From the NCBI GenBank assembly GCA_009733575.1, contig ML769523.1:5055-69054 (forward strand): a stretch of 64,000 nt of DNA, in the 5' to 3' direction. Under the pieces are notes generated by a model. That model was given only the letters and a program-made list of their open reading frames with translations. It made no database searches and was not told where the DNA came from. Source of the DNA: Gymnopus androsaceus JB14. Its lineage: Eukaryota > Basidiomycota > Agaricomycetes > Agaricales > Omphalotaceae. The position numbers and the translations under genes were made by a program. Position 1 is the stretch's first letter, and every line of letters begins with the position of its first letter. Positions 47,391-59,778 of the stretch are shown here, in pieces.

Positions 47391-50300
47391 ATGAGCTTCC
47401 CGCCGGTTGTGAACGTTCCTGTCTTCGACGGCCAGGGAACAAGCGCAGTGAAGCATTCTGCTGCATGCCATCAAGCTCTAGACGATGCTTGTACAGCGTC
47501 CGGCTCACTTTTGCTAAAGTCTTGCCATACTGCGTTCCTAGAGGAGCTCGCCTCGTTAGACTCTGCCGAGATCTCTAGCGTTGGCGTGGACGCAACCGAC
47601 TTCGCCACTCCCGAATCACTTCTCGATGATACAAACGAACAGTATATCCATAACGCGGTCATTGCGGGAACGAACATTTTTCTCGTCCAAGTTCTTCGCT
47701 ATCTAGCTTACGTCGAAGCCTCTGCGTCTGCCTCTGGGTCTCTCACACCCTTTTCCGACGTTTTGGAGGCTAACGCTAAGCACCGGATTGGCGTAGTGGG
47801 TTTCTCGTCGGGCATACTTGCCGCGTGCGTCGTGGCCACTTCACGATCCACGGTTTCCTTCCTTACTCATTCGGTGGAAATCTATCGACTTGCATTCTGG
47901 GTTGGTGTTCGATCCCAACAGCAATGTACTAGTGTCTTGCAATCTGGCGTAGCCCTCAAGTGGCATACTGAATCATGGAGCCATGTCCTTATGGGTGCTG
48001 GTGTGGAGCAAGTATTGGAGCTCTTATCCAAGTTTCACGAAGACGTACGTACAGTGTTGAACCATACTATTATCGCATACTGATTAATCTTTCTCTCTTA
48101 GCGTCCAGAAAGCGAAACTCTGACGATCACGGCGGTGATCAATGAGACTACCATAACCGTCTCCGGACGCCCGGATTGTCTTGCGTCCTTCACTTCAGAA
48201 CTCCAGACCTCCAATATCCGTGTGCAGAAGAGTCACATTTTCACATTATATCATGCTCCGATTCTTCAAGAGGTCAAGGAACGAATCCGGAAGGATGTCT
48301 CTCGCCGTCAGATCCAGCCTCCTGCAGCTTCAGCGATCACCACTCCTCTTCGTTGCAGCTATAAGGGCGATCTCATTGATTCCTCTTCATCTGATCTCCT
48401 CGAACTACTTTTGGATATGATCCTGACGGAGCCTGTCCAATGGCACCAGGTCACGGCCTCCATTGTGAATGCTGTTCCGAGTGAAGGTCAAGCACGTCTA
48501 TTGAACTTTGGACCGGGATCTGGTCTCGTGCGCTTGATGGCCCGAGGCATATCCGCCGAGAACATCTCTATCGAAGACGAAATTGTCCCTCGGAATGTTG
48601 GTTCGAATGATAGTGCGAGAGAACCTGTGGCTATCGTGGGGATGGCGGTGAACATGCCTGGAGCTCCCAACATTGCAAAATTATGGGAAGTTCTTGAACA
48701 AGGCATCAATACTGTCTCCGAGGTCAGTGCAATGCGCTCATTCCCTGTCTTTCAAGCATCCATCCTCACCTGTATCTTTTCAGATTCCCTCATCACGTTT
48801 TGACGTCTCTCTTTATAAAGACGAGGATCGTCCACGAAGCTTGAAAGCTCACACTGCCAATTTCGTTGAAGACGCCAGTCTGTTTGACAACAAGTTCTTC
48901 CACATTTCTCCCCGCGAAGCGAAGAGCATGGATCCTCAGCAGAGACTCCTGCTTCATACTGCACAAGAGGCTCTCGACGATGCTGGATATGTCCCAAATG
49001 CCACATCCTCCTTTCAACAGGAGACTTTCGGCTGTTATGTCGGCGTGGCGACGGATGATTATATTCAGAATCTGCGAGAATCGATTGATGTCTACTACAG
49101 TACTGGTAAGTCTTATATTGTTGTGTTCTTCTATTGGAACTAACTCCAGTGACATAGGAACCTTGAGATCTTTCTTGAGTGGCCGTATCTCCTACGCCTT
49201 CAAGTTTAGTGGACCCTCCGTCGTGACAGATACGGCCTGCTCTGCGTCGGTGGTCTGCATTTACCAAGCTTGTAGAGCTCTGGCCAACGGGGACTGCACT
49301 GCTGCAATTGCTGGTGGTGTCAATGTGATTAGCAGTCCCGATGTACGTTTCTTTTTCATATTATATCAACTAGTGCTGACTGATTTTCCCAGATGACAAT
49401 GGGATTGGATCGCGCACACTTTCTGAGTCCCACCGGCCAGTGCAAACCATTCGATGTCTCGGCCGACGGATACGCCCGTAGCGAAGGCTGCGGTCTATTC
49501 GTCCTTAAACGCCTTTCGGATGCTATCAAGGAGAACGACCGGATCCTTGGCGTTATTCGAGGCGTAGAAGTGAATCAGTCGGGCAACGCTCACTCCATCA
49601 CACATCCTCATGCTCCGACTCAAGCCAATCTCTTCGAGCGCGTTTTGAAGCGCTCCGGAGTCGATCGCAGTTTGGTTAACGTCGTCGAGGCGCATGGCAC
49701 TGGCACGCAGGCCGGGGATCCCAACGAGTTAGAGAGTATCCGGAGCATCTTCGCAGTGAAGCGGACCGAAGCCAATCCCCTTCATATCACTTCAGTGAAG
49801 GCAAATATTGGTCATCTAGAAGCTGCGTCGGGTGCAGCTGGCCTTGCAAAACTCTTGCTCATGATCCGACACCAAACGATCCCGCGCCTCATCTCTCTCC
49901 AAACTCTCAATCCATCGATCGCACCTCTTGATTCCGATCATGTCAGCCTCGGACATCAGCCCTCTTTCTGGGCTCCAGCTCGCCCCGGGGCACCTCGTAT
50001 GGCTTTACTCAACAACTTCGGCGCTGCTGGATCGAATACCGCGCTTCTTCTAGAGGAGTTTGTTACTGCACCACACGATGCTCCCTCTGCTTCGCAGTTT
50101 GTCTTTGGGGCATCTGCAAAGGATGAGGTAGCTTTGAACAAATTGCGAGACCGCTATTTGGAGTTCGTGCAGTGCCATCAAGGCCATGGAACCAGCATCA
50201 TTGATATCGCATACACATCCACCGGTCGCCGCCAGATGTATGACTACCGTTTGGCGGTGACCGCCACTTCTAGGGAGGAGCTTGTTGAGAAGTTGAAGAG

Positions 50301-53300
50301 GGCACCAATACAATCGAGTAAAGGTTTACGCCCGTCAAAAGTTGTCTTCGTATTTTCAGGACAAGGGGGCCAGTACTTGGGGATGGGCAGAGAGCTCTAT
50401 TTGTCCGTCCCAAGCTTCAGGAAAGACATTGATCTTTGCCATGAGATCCTCGTCTCAATGGGTTTCCCTGGTGTTCTATCCATCATCTTGTCAGATGGGA
50501 CTACCAGTAACTTGGACAGACTCGTGGAGTTTGAAGCGTTTCAGGCATCTTTACTGTCTCTACAGTATGCGCTTGCTCGGCTGTGGATGTCTTGGGGATT
50601 GGAGCCAGCTGCTGTTGTCGGTCATAGGTCAGTCTCTTTTCGATTTACTGGAACCTGTTTAGCTGATGGTTATTCTGCAGTATTGGGGAATATGCCGCTC
50701 TTGTCATTGCTGGAGTGTTGAACCTAAAGAGCGCCCTCTTCATCGTTGCCAGCCGCGTTCGTCTTATGGTCCAACATTGTCCTGTTGATACCACTGGGAT
50801 GCTCGCTGTTAATCTAGGACCTGAGGACATTGACCAGGCCATGAAAGCCTCGCCCTCTTCTCTTGCTGGCATCTCTGTGGCCTGCTTCAATAGCGCGGTC
50901 GACACGGTACTAGGGGGTCCCATCTCTGAACTCAAGTCGCTCAAAGAGCAGCTTGATCATGAGAAGCGTTGTAAGAGCGTTCTGCTAGCCGTCCCGTACG
51001 CCTACCACACGGAGGCTATGTTCCCTGTTTCAGCTGGACTCACTGCAGCTGCAGAAGGTGTAACACTGTATGCTCCCAAGATCCCAGTCGTGTCGAATGT
51101 AACTGGAACCATTGTACAGCCTGGCGACACCACTTTCTTCACAGCCAACTACTTCGCTCGTCATTGCGCGGAGCCTGTTCAGTTCACCCAGGCGGTGTAT
51201 GCCCTGGCAAGCGAATCCCTTGTTGCTTCGACGAGGTGTTTCATCGAAATCGGACCGCATCCTACCACTTTGCCCATGCTCCGTGCGAACCCTTTCATGG
51301 CGACGTTCGAGCCTCTGCTTGCTGCATCCCTCAACAAGAAGGAGGAGCATTGGAACACTCTCACCAACACTGCGGCCAGCATGTACGTGCGTGGGTTTCC
51401 TCTGCGGTGGCGCAAGTTCTACGAGCATCTATCACCTACCTGCGTCGAGTTGCCTTCATATCCGTTTTCTTACTCCAAATTCTGGGTGGAGTTTAAGGAG
51501 TCTGCGACGCCTTTGGTCTCTGAAAGCACTGGAGCCTCCGACTCTGTGGATCAATTCACCATGCTGAATAAGTGGATCGAGCGCCCAACGACGGAGAATG
51601 GGCAAGTAGCGGTGTTTGAAAGTCAACTGAGCCTTCTTGGTTCCTTCATTGTTGGCCACCGTGTGGGTGATCACCCTCTTTGTCCTGCGTCTGTCTATCA
51701 CGAGCTCGCTTTGGAAGGTGTTCAACTTGCCAGTAGGGAACTCGAGATCTCGCTTGACGACGATCTCCCAGTCCTCCGCTCGATCGAGTATGTCAAGCCG
51801 CTGATATATGTCGAGAATGACACTCGTCTTCTCCGAACCCGTGTTACGCACGTCGACTCCAACGGAGGTTCCTTCGCTGTATCATCATGCTCTACATGCT
51901 CTACTGGTTCAAGCGAAGAGACTATGCATTGCTTCGGCCAATTCGCTCATCGTAACCTATCGCAGTCTACGAAGAAGTTCCAGCGTCACGAACCCATTCT
52001 TCACCGGGAAATTGCCTCACTTACATCCAACAACGACGCAGAAAGTATCTCCAGTCGCACAGCTTACGAGGTCATCTTTCCTCGAGTCGTGACGTATTCC
52101 GAAAAGTATCACACCATGAAGTCGTTGCGTATTCACCCGAACGGGCATGAGGGGTATGCGGTGGTCAAGGTACCCTCAGACCTCACTCCGGGCAAGTTTC
52201 TGGTGCATCCTGTCTTCATGGATACAATGCTCCATGTTTCCGGCTTCGTCGCGAACATGAGGGCCAATTCTGGTGATGCTTACATCTGCAGCCAGGTCGA
52301 TTCGGTCAAAGTTGTTCCCGACCTTCTCGATACCTCAGCTTCTTACGGGGTGTACACCAAGAGCGCGTGGGTGCCTGAACAGGGAGCGGTCATTGCGGAT
52401 GCCTACGCAGTCTCGTTATCCTCTCCTCAGCGTATTGTGGGGCATCTCAAGGGTATGCATTTCCGCAAGCTTCGTCTTGCGAGCCTCAAGCGCTCGCTCG
52501 GAGGCCTCACCTCTCATGTTGCAGCGCCATCTACGCCAGAAAGACGTCTCCCCCAGATTGTTGCTACTCCTCAATCTACTTCAATCGCCAGGAGAAACGA
52601 GGATGATATCCGGGAAACTGTTCTGGGTATCATAGCTGCTACCTGCGACATCTCCCTATCGGAAGTCAACGAGAAGGAGGACCTTTCGGCATTGGGCGTA
52701 GATTCTCTCATGAGCATCGAAATCACATCCCAACTCCGATCGACATTCCCCGAAAGCAACCTCGATGCCCGCACACTTTCCATGATATCCACGCCCGCTC
52801 AGATGATTGAAGAGGTTATCTCTAAGACACAGCTTGCCTGGCTCAACGATGTTCCTCATTCGAATGCATCCGAGGCGTCCGTTGACTCCAACAGTGTGAC
52901 ACTCATGGTTGCGCCCACTCCAGACGACAAGGAAGTTGACGTTCGCGGAATCATAGCTTCTGTGTTGGATATGCCCCGTGCAGACGTCGATGAGAGTACC
53001 GATTTGGAGATGCTCGGCCTCGACTCGCTCTCGTCCATAGAAGCGCACCATGCATTGAGCAAAGCTAGCTCTTCCGATCTTCCTCGCGATCTATTCGAGA
53101 AGCATACTAGTGTTTGTGCAATCCAGAAGTACATTTCTGCGCTCAGAACGGATGTTAGCAAAGTCGTTGGACCGGAGGTGTCGATTGTCGCTGCCGTTCC
53201 CTCGCTTGGTCCTCTTCCGGTACCTCTTCAGCGTTCCAACAGCGCTCAACCTCCCTTGTTCCTCTTTCATGACGGGAGTGGTCTCGTGAACTACTACGAG

Positions 53301-53954
53301 CGCGTCGATAGCCTTGATCGGGATGTTTGGGGTATCTATAACCCCAAGTTCTCTACAGGAGAGGATTGGAGCGACGTTGAAACGATGGCTGCTCATTACT
53401 CGAAGATTATTACCCAGACTGTCTCCGGACCTTTGCTTATTGGAGGTAAGTTTCAGTATACGATTTGTGTCCTCAAAATTAACATTCGCTTTCTGTTTGT
53501 AGGATGGTCATTTGGCGGGATCGTGGCATTTGAAGCTGCGCGCCAGCTGCTCGCTCAGGGCCGCGAGGTGCGGGGAGTACTTTTGATCGACTCTCCGAGC
53601 CCCATCGACCATGTCCCGCTCTCGGACTCGCTCATCCAGGGCGTCCTCTCCAATGGATCCAAAACTTCCTCCAGCAAGCTCTCGAAGCTCGTCAAGCGCC
53701 AATTCCAGTTGAATTCGAGTATGCTGGGACGCTACAATCCGGTTCGGAAGGGACAGAGCTTGACCTGCAAGGTCGCTTTGTTACGCTCCCGGGATGGGCT
53801 CGTTGTTCCACAAGTTTCTGGCGTTCCCGAATGGCTTGCGGATCGAAGTAATCCTCAGCAGGCTCTCGTTGGATGGCAGTCGTTAGTACAGGATCCCATC
53901 AAGATGTGGGATATTCCAGGCCACCATTTCGAGCATTTTATCCAGCTAGTGTGA
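47391..53954 (+). CDS. Non-reducing polyketide synthase, orsellinic-acid type (SAT-KS-AT-PT-ACP-ACP-TE)
   Basis: Seven exons (47391-48044, 48102-48722, 48784-49105, 49158-49342, 49393-50627, 50681-53445, 53503-53954) join in frame to 2,077 residues. SAT: GFSSG has Ser139 where many fungal SATs have Cys. KS (about 392-815): nucleophile Cys560 in DTACSAS, histidines in [12 protein letters not shown] and [14 protein letters not shown] (from about 911): [12 protein letters not shown] and [10 protein letters not shown] with Ser1006, split by an intron. PT: His1332 in [16 protein letters not shown] and Asp1520 in [11 protein letters not shown]. ACPs: phosphopantetheine Ser1681 (GVDSLMS) and Ser1788 (GLDSLSS). 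TE: GWSFGG with Ser1930 and His2068. There is no C-methyltransferase, ketoreductase or reductase. Family knowledge predicts an unmethylated aromatic tetraketide such as orsellinic acid; the product is inferred. Every catalytic residue sought is present. Confidence 0.94.
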
Positions 53955-54538
53955 GTGACTTTGTTATATTCCTCGTCGATCGCGAGCCGTTCTGATTTCC
54001 GTTAAAGATCAAGGACGTCTCGAGGGTCATGGCGGAAAGTTGCAATCACTTGAGCCGACTTGAGTGACATTCTGTGTAGCGCACTGTAATAGAATACTTG
54101 CTCGTTCTGGAAGACTTCATCATTGGTTTCATTGTAAGATATTTATCGTTATAGAAGGGGTTTAAAGTAATGTACGGTTTTCTTGCACATGAGCAGTACA
54201 AATATTATCACGAGAGAGGTTTTGTGATGTGCCAACGCAATAGTCAATGACTTTCCGTCGCTTTCCCTTGTTGCCCTGCTCACAGTGCCTGATGCCACAA
54301 ACATTTCTTCCATTCAGCAGGAGCGCGATACAGATAACATACAACCAGTCATTTCATGTTCCTTCTCCGATCCAAAGTTCCAAACAGGATCTCAACATCG
54401 GAATATCGAGCGGGGCCTTTGATGCTCTTGCTTCGGAGTTTCTCTTTGAACGATCTAGGCCGCTGAGTCTTGCGCGAAGCGCAGCCTATATCAATACAAC
54501 AGCTCCTTCAGCGTCTCCAATCCCATCGTGTAATTGAC
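53955..54538. other. Intergenic region between PKS and ALDH-like gene
   Basis: 584 bases, conserved with the left arm (6140-6700). It would hold the PKS 3' end and the ALDH-like promoter. No gene is supported. Confidence 0.5.
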
Positions 54539-55798
54539 ATGGCGGAGCCTGTGAGTAACGCTGAAATGTTCTTGTTCGTGAAAATTGACCTATCCTTTAG
54601 GCTGCATTCCTCGAGCTTAAAGCGGCGTTTGAGACTGGTATCAGTAGACCGCTAAACTGGCGACGAAAGCAAATTGAAGGGATTCATGGTACGCTACGCT
54701 CACGCTTTCAGCCAAGCTAAGAGTCTCATACATTGCGCAAAGATCTCGTCCAAAGGAACTTCGACAGCCTCGTCTCCGCCGCCGTTAGAGGTAGAACGCT
54801 TATTGCTCATCAGTGACTGCTCAAGTACTGACGTACTCATTGCAGACAAGAGACTCAGTCGGGCAGAAGTCATGCTAGAGCTAGCATTGGCCTTACAGTA
54901 CACGAAACACGAGATCGATAAGCTCGTTCGCTTTGGCAAGTCGAACAGGACGAGATCGGGGAATTCTGTGTCCCTTCTTAACGGATCCCAGCCGCGACAC
55001 GACATTCGTATCAACTCCATTGGTATCGTCTTGATCAAAGCACATTGGGCTTGTGAGTATTGTTGTCACCATCCCAGTTGTTCTACGCTCATATCCGTCG
55101 CAATAGACCCATACAGCTCACTCCTGGGACCTATAATCGCAAGCTTTGCTGCTGGCAATCTTTGGGTTCTCGATGTAAGCTTCCGTCGTGCTTTCCGCGT
55201 CCACTATACTCATTTCGAATAGGCTGGTTCTTCTGCGATCACCGAATTACTCTCTTCTCTTCTCCCGGACTTCCTCGACCACTCTGGTTTCCTTCTTGAC
55301 CTTCAAAACGGTACGACCGGGCTCGTAGATGTGCCTCCGTCCTCTGCAGCCGTTCTGGAAATCTCGTCTTCTGGAGCAGTCAGCGTACTCGACAGCACCT
55401 CCGTACCTTCGTCGTCTTCGATATACGTACACGAATCAGGCAACGCGCGCAAAGCTGCGACTGCATTCGTTCATGCAAAACTCGCATTCAATGGTCAGGC
55501 ACCCAACGTGCCCAGAGTTGCGCTCGTGGATGACGCTGTATATCCTCAGTTTCACTCTGCTATGCACGAGGCGCTCATCAAAACTTGGCCGTACCACGAA
55601 AGACGACTCAAATGTTCCGCTTCAAATTCTCGAACTCACTAGCGTGTAGTCTTACGTTCTCACTTTCAGCGAATGCTAAGCCCGAGACTTTCTAGTCCTG
55701 CTTCCATAGATCTTGCCAAGAATACAAGCTCGCTGGTGCTAGTGCGAGTTTCCTCGCCTGACATAGCAATGGATCACATCCGGCATTTGTCAGTACAC

Positions 55799-56876
55799 TT
55801 ACCAGTAACGTCCCGCTTACGCGAGACAATCCCCGACTCGCCCAAGTACGCACAATAATTACAAAGTCGAAAAAAGCACATTAAATTGAAGTTATTGTAC
55901 ACAAAACAAGTACTTCATAACAACCAGCAGCCTCCTTCCCAGGCTTCGGGACTTCGCGGTCCGTTTGAGCCGAATTAGAAAAAGATACTTGTCCCTACGC
56001 CTGGCGGATTACGCCGCGTGCCTTGTTTGGCTTCAGCACTTTAGCGCGCGATTTACAATAACTTTTATATTGGAGCCAAACAAGACATGCGGCGTAATCC
56101 GCCAGGCGTAGGGACAAGTATCTTTTTCTAATTCGGCTCAAACGGACCGCGAAGTCCCGAAGCCTGGGAAGGAGGCTGAACAACCAGCAGCTAAAGCTCA
56201 GCGAGAGATCTGCAGTTATTGAAATTCTTATTCTGTATAGGTACGCCGGAATAGGGGCATTTGGTGGAATAGGTTGCTTGTTGTTGACGGACTCGAAGTT
56301 CTCTGCATATATGCCATATCCGTGTTAGAAAGAGACGATATAACTTGCACAATTGAGGGCAGCGCACGAGGATCATACAAATCATCTTGTGTTGAATCAA
56401 GGTGCTCTGGATACGAGAACGATGCCCTAGCAGTCTCCACGGCATTTTGTCCAACTTTCGATATGACGTGCTCCACAACTAAGCGGTAAAGTTGAATATT
56501 GCATTGTAACTGAGGTAGGGTCGCACGAGTGCTTTCATACAGCGAACATATCTTGTCCGTCCTCGCTTTCTTGCTCAGTTTATTCCACTGTGAGTAGGAT
56601 AGGGGGGCGAAAACTCAACGTAACAATTGAAAGGTAACTTGCTGAATGCTGCATATAAAGTTTCCGTATCATTGTAAAGCCAGACTGGTGCAGACGAAGC
56701 AATTTCAAGGTATATTGAATCGAATCCGACCGACATTAGACGCAATAGCACTAAAATGTAGGCAAAGGTGAAACCTGCAGTACGTAAACAATTGACGCTG
56801 TCCAAACGTGGGAACATCGGGGGGGGGCTGGATCTGGTCAACCTGAGGACCGATCGCACGGTACAAGGCCCTCCCT
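55799..56876. mobile_element. 1.08-kb insertion in an intron of the ALDH-like gene
   Basis: Absent from the left arm, where the flanks CAGTACAC and CTACTTTTCGAATTGAC are nearly continuous. It contains the 251-bp palindrome and minus-strand open stretches (56228-56478, 56575-56859) of no family I recognise. Clear terminal repeats were not found. Confidence 0.75.
55928..56178. mobile_element. 251-bp near-perfect foldback element
   Basis: Two arms of about 106 bp (CAGCCTCCTTCCCAGGCTTC at the left end and its inverse at the right) differ at only two or three positions around a loop of about 38 bases. A 9-bp direct repeat AACAACCAG flanks it (55919-55927 and 56179-56187), consistent with a target duplication. 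The transcript would form a very stable hairpin. Confidence 0.88.
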
Positions 56877-57303
56877 CCTACTTTTTCGAATTGACTATCT
56901 TATTAATCTTCTCCAAGAGGTACTCTCTCCGCCTTTTACATCTATGCAGCGGAACCTTTCCTGTCCTACGTTTTGGACGAAATCGACAGCGACGTCGCGG
57001 TGATCAATGATCTGCCACTGGAGATGCTAGGTATGCTTTCACCCTCTGCAAAGCTTGCTGAAATTTACCTTCGTGGATGCAGTCAACCCGTCCATTGCCT
57101 ATCCCTCCAGCAAGGTCTTTTCTCGTCCTCAGCAGATAATCACCATATCTCGTTCCAATCCCACACACATCGAAGATCGGACTCCGTTATTAGAAAATAT
57201 GATCAAGAAATCTTCCATCGTTCGCGTAGATGAGGGGGATGGAACACGGATGGACTTTTTTGACCAGGTACGTGACCGTTTCTCGAAAGTTTCTAGCCGC
57301 GCA

Positions 57304-57665
57304 TAGGGATCCGCACCGTAACCGTAAGTTACAGTTTACGGTACAGTTATACGGGTACCCGTAACCGTACCATAAAGGGTATGCTCGGACACTTTTTACG
57401 GCCGTATTTATACGGTTGCTATACGGGTACCCTTTACAGCAAGAATTCGGCAAGCAGCTATATATCGGTGGGTCCCAAAATGCTCAAATTAATGGTATTT
57501 GCATAATTGATATCAGCCGGGATTCGGTAGCTTGAGATCTAACGTGCCGTATACCGTATTTTTACGGTATACGGGTGCCAGAAGCCGTACCGTATACTGT
57601 ACCGTAAAGAAGAAATTTTGCAAATTTTACGGCCGTAACCGTATACGGTACGGTGCGGATCCCTA
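57304..57665. mobile_element. hAT-like MITE
   Basis: A 362-bp element with perfect 17-bp inverted ends TAGGGATCCGCACCGTA. Subterminal regions carry many copies of ACCGTA, CCGTATACGG and TACGGGTACC. There is no coding capacity and no clear 8-bp target duplication. Its first TAG ends the broken ALDH-like frame. Confidence 0.85.
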
Positions 57666-59641
57666 CATGGGTAGCACCTATCAGGTATATAAGATGCTGC
57701 AGACAATATTATTTTTTTATCTTTTGCCCACATTCTTTGAAATACCTTCTTTATCTTGCTCATGGATGATTTGCAACAAGCATTACAATTTCTTGTGTCT
57801 CAGAGTGGCCAAGCCCTCTTGAACCAATTTTCTCAGCAGAATCAGCCTGCTGCTGGCACTCCTTCATTACCTTTTTTGCAGAGTCAGGCTCCACCTCCTC
57901 AGTTGCAGCCATAAACTCACTTGTCCAAACTGATTGCACAAGGGCACCAAAAGAATATGCTCAAACCTGTGACATTCACAGCTTGCTTGAGAGCCAAGGA
58001 CTCCCTACTCAGGATAGTTTAGCATTCATTCTGTTTGGGCCTCTATATTTATATACAACCAAGTTATGTCAGTGAGGTTGAGAATCAAGAGCTTGTAGCA
58101 CTTGGGAATCATGTGGAAGGTTTCAAGGAAGACATTGACAAGCAGGGCACAATGTCACAATTTGAGAGGTGGATGTCAGTCTTTCAAGGCAGTTGAATCT
58201 GGATTCAGGATCATTCATGAGGATCATAATCTTTTGATGTGCAGAGCTTCCTATCTGCTTGCCTTCAACAACACTTTCATAGCTTCTGTGAGAATGATCA
58301 AAACACTGGCTACTGCGTAGCTATCAAGCAGATCATCGGGAACTACTTGCTGGATAGTGCACTAACAAGGTTTCGACCAAGTTTCGACTAAGGTAGGGCA
58401 AAAGGATCAAACATAAGCTTGAATCCAAAACACACACACACAGTCAAGGGGTTTCACTAGTCTAGGTGGAGGCATTGTCAAAGGTTCCTCACCAGATCTA
58501 GTTTTGATTTTAAAGCTACAGGTACTTGTACTGACTACAGATTCTTTATATATTCGAGGTTGGTTTTGGTGCATCTATGAAAATCCGCTGAATGATACAA
58601 GAAACAGCAGAAGAAGAAAATGGTTCTAAAGGCAAAGTCAGTAGTCAGGCACTTGGCCTTGGGGCAGAACCGTCGTTTTAAACTTAAGTTGTAGTAGACT
58701 AGTAGTATACTGGACCATTCTTATTGTTAAGTTTCAAGAACTTGTAATGGAAACCTATGAAATGCTTGAATCAGCAAAGACCATCCCAAGGGGATGGTCT
58801 TTGCCAAATTCGACTATAGAGGTTTGCATGAATGCAACTGCCAACATGATGGACATTGACAACAATATGAGGATGGTTTTACAATGGGTTCAAACGATAT
58901 AGATGAAGATACTAAGTTCACAAGAGTCAACAGTTGAGGAACCACTAGCTGGCCACATGAACAATCGTTATTACCACAGGCATGTACGATAACACCACAT
59001 GAACAGTAGCTGCCAAACACATGCTCAGACTTCAAAGGGTTGGTTGGTAGTTTAAAGTTTCACCAAACTCTACATTGACACTTCTAGTGTAAGTCAAAGG
59101 TGCAATGGGCAAAGGTTCTCAAGATCAAGGTTTGTTTTGCTCACAAGTAGAGTCTATTCTGCAAATCAGACCAATGCACTGCTGGCTGACAATATTTTGC
59201 TATTCCTGCCATTATACACAGGCTACAAATTTCCTTCCAGCAAATCCATTCAGATGGTTAATCCTTTCTAGTGTTTCTCATGGGTCCACCCATGGGTAAT
59301 CTCAGCCATAAACTCACCCACGCCCACTATACCCATACCCACCAAACCATGGGTTTTTCTTAGTGGGTTTTTCATAAATCACATCATATGCAAGGGGAAA
59401 TCATATACAGCTCCCCTCCTTTGTGTTCAATACTGAGTAAAGACATGAATAAACGAAACTTGGAATATCATAAGCCTTAGATTTATGGCTTTGAAATTTG
59501 GGTGGTTGGAAAGCCTCATGACCCTACCCACATCCATGAGTAGTGGGTCCAAAAAACCATCGGTTTACCCAGCATTGATTTCTATGGTTCTCTATTGTCC
59601 GAAGCATATACATGAGTTATGGACCTTTCCAGTTCTTCCTT
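57666..59641. other. Insertion DNA with a short gag-like frame
   Basis: Part of a 2.3-kb stretch (about 57297-59641) that replaces about 30 bases of the left arm. A 50-codon frame at 57762-57914 (MDDLQQALQFLVSQSGQALL, then Gln/Pro-rich) looks like a retroelement gag start but goes no further. 59280-59580 is rich in ACCCAC and CCATGGG motifs in both orientations. Nothing else was recognised. Confidence 0.45.
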
Positions 59642-59778
59642 TATAGGTCAAACTGGTTTTCATGGGCGTTAAGTATCTGAGCTATGCTACAGCGTTGACC
59701 AGCGGATATCTTATTTACCGCCATGTTTCGAGGAAAATGTTACATTAACATGGTTGCCTAATGCTCTTTAGAAGTTAG

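Larger units (their letters stand above)
54539..57306 (+). pseudogene. ALDH-like gene, right-arm copy, frameshifted and invaded
   Basis: Same exon layout as 3080-4800, starting at ATG 54539. Compared with the left copy it lacks 11 bases near 55578, so the frame is lost after HSAMHEAL. A 1.08-kb insertion sits in the intron before the GTLSAFYIYAAEPFLSYVLD exon. At the 3' end the last codons are replaced: the reading stops at 57306 in the TAG that begins a hAT-like element. The region of the missing catalytic cysteine (AFNGQAPNVP) is the same as on the left. It is unlikely to make a full protein. Confidence 0.85.

Noticed and set aside
58428..58442. Short ACACAC run as a microsatellite
   Set aside because: Too short to be informative.
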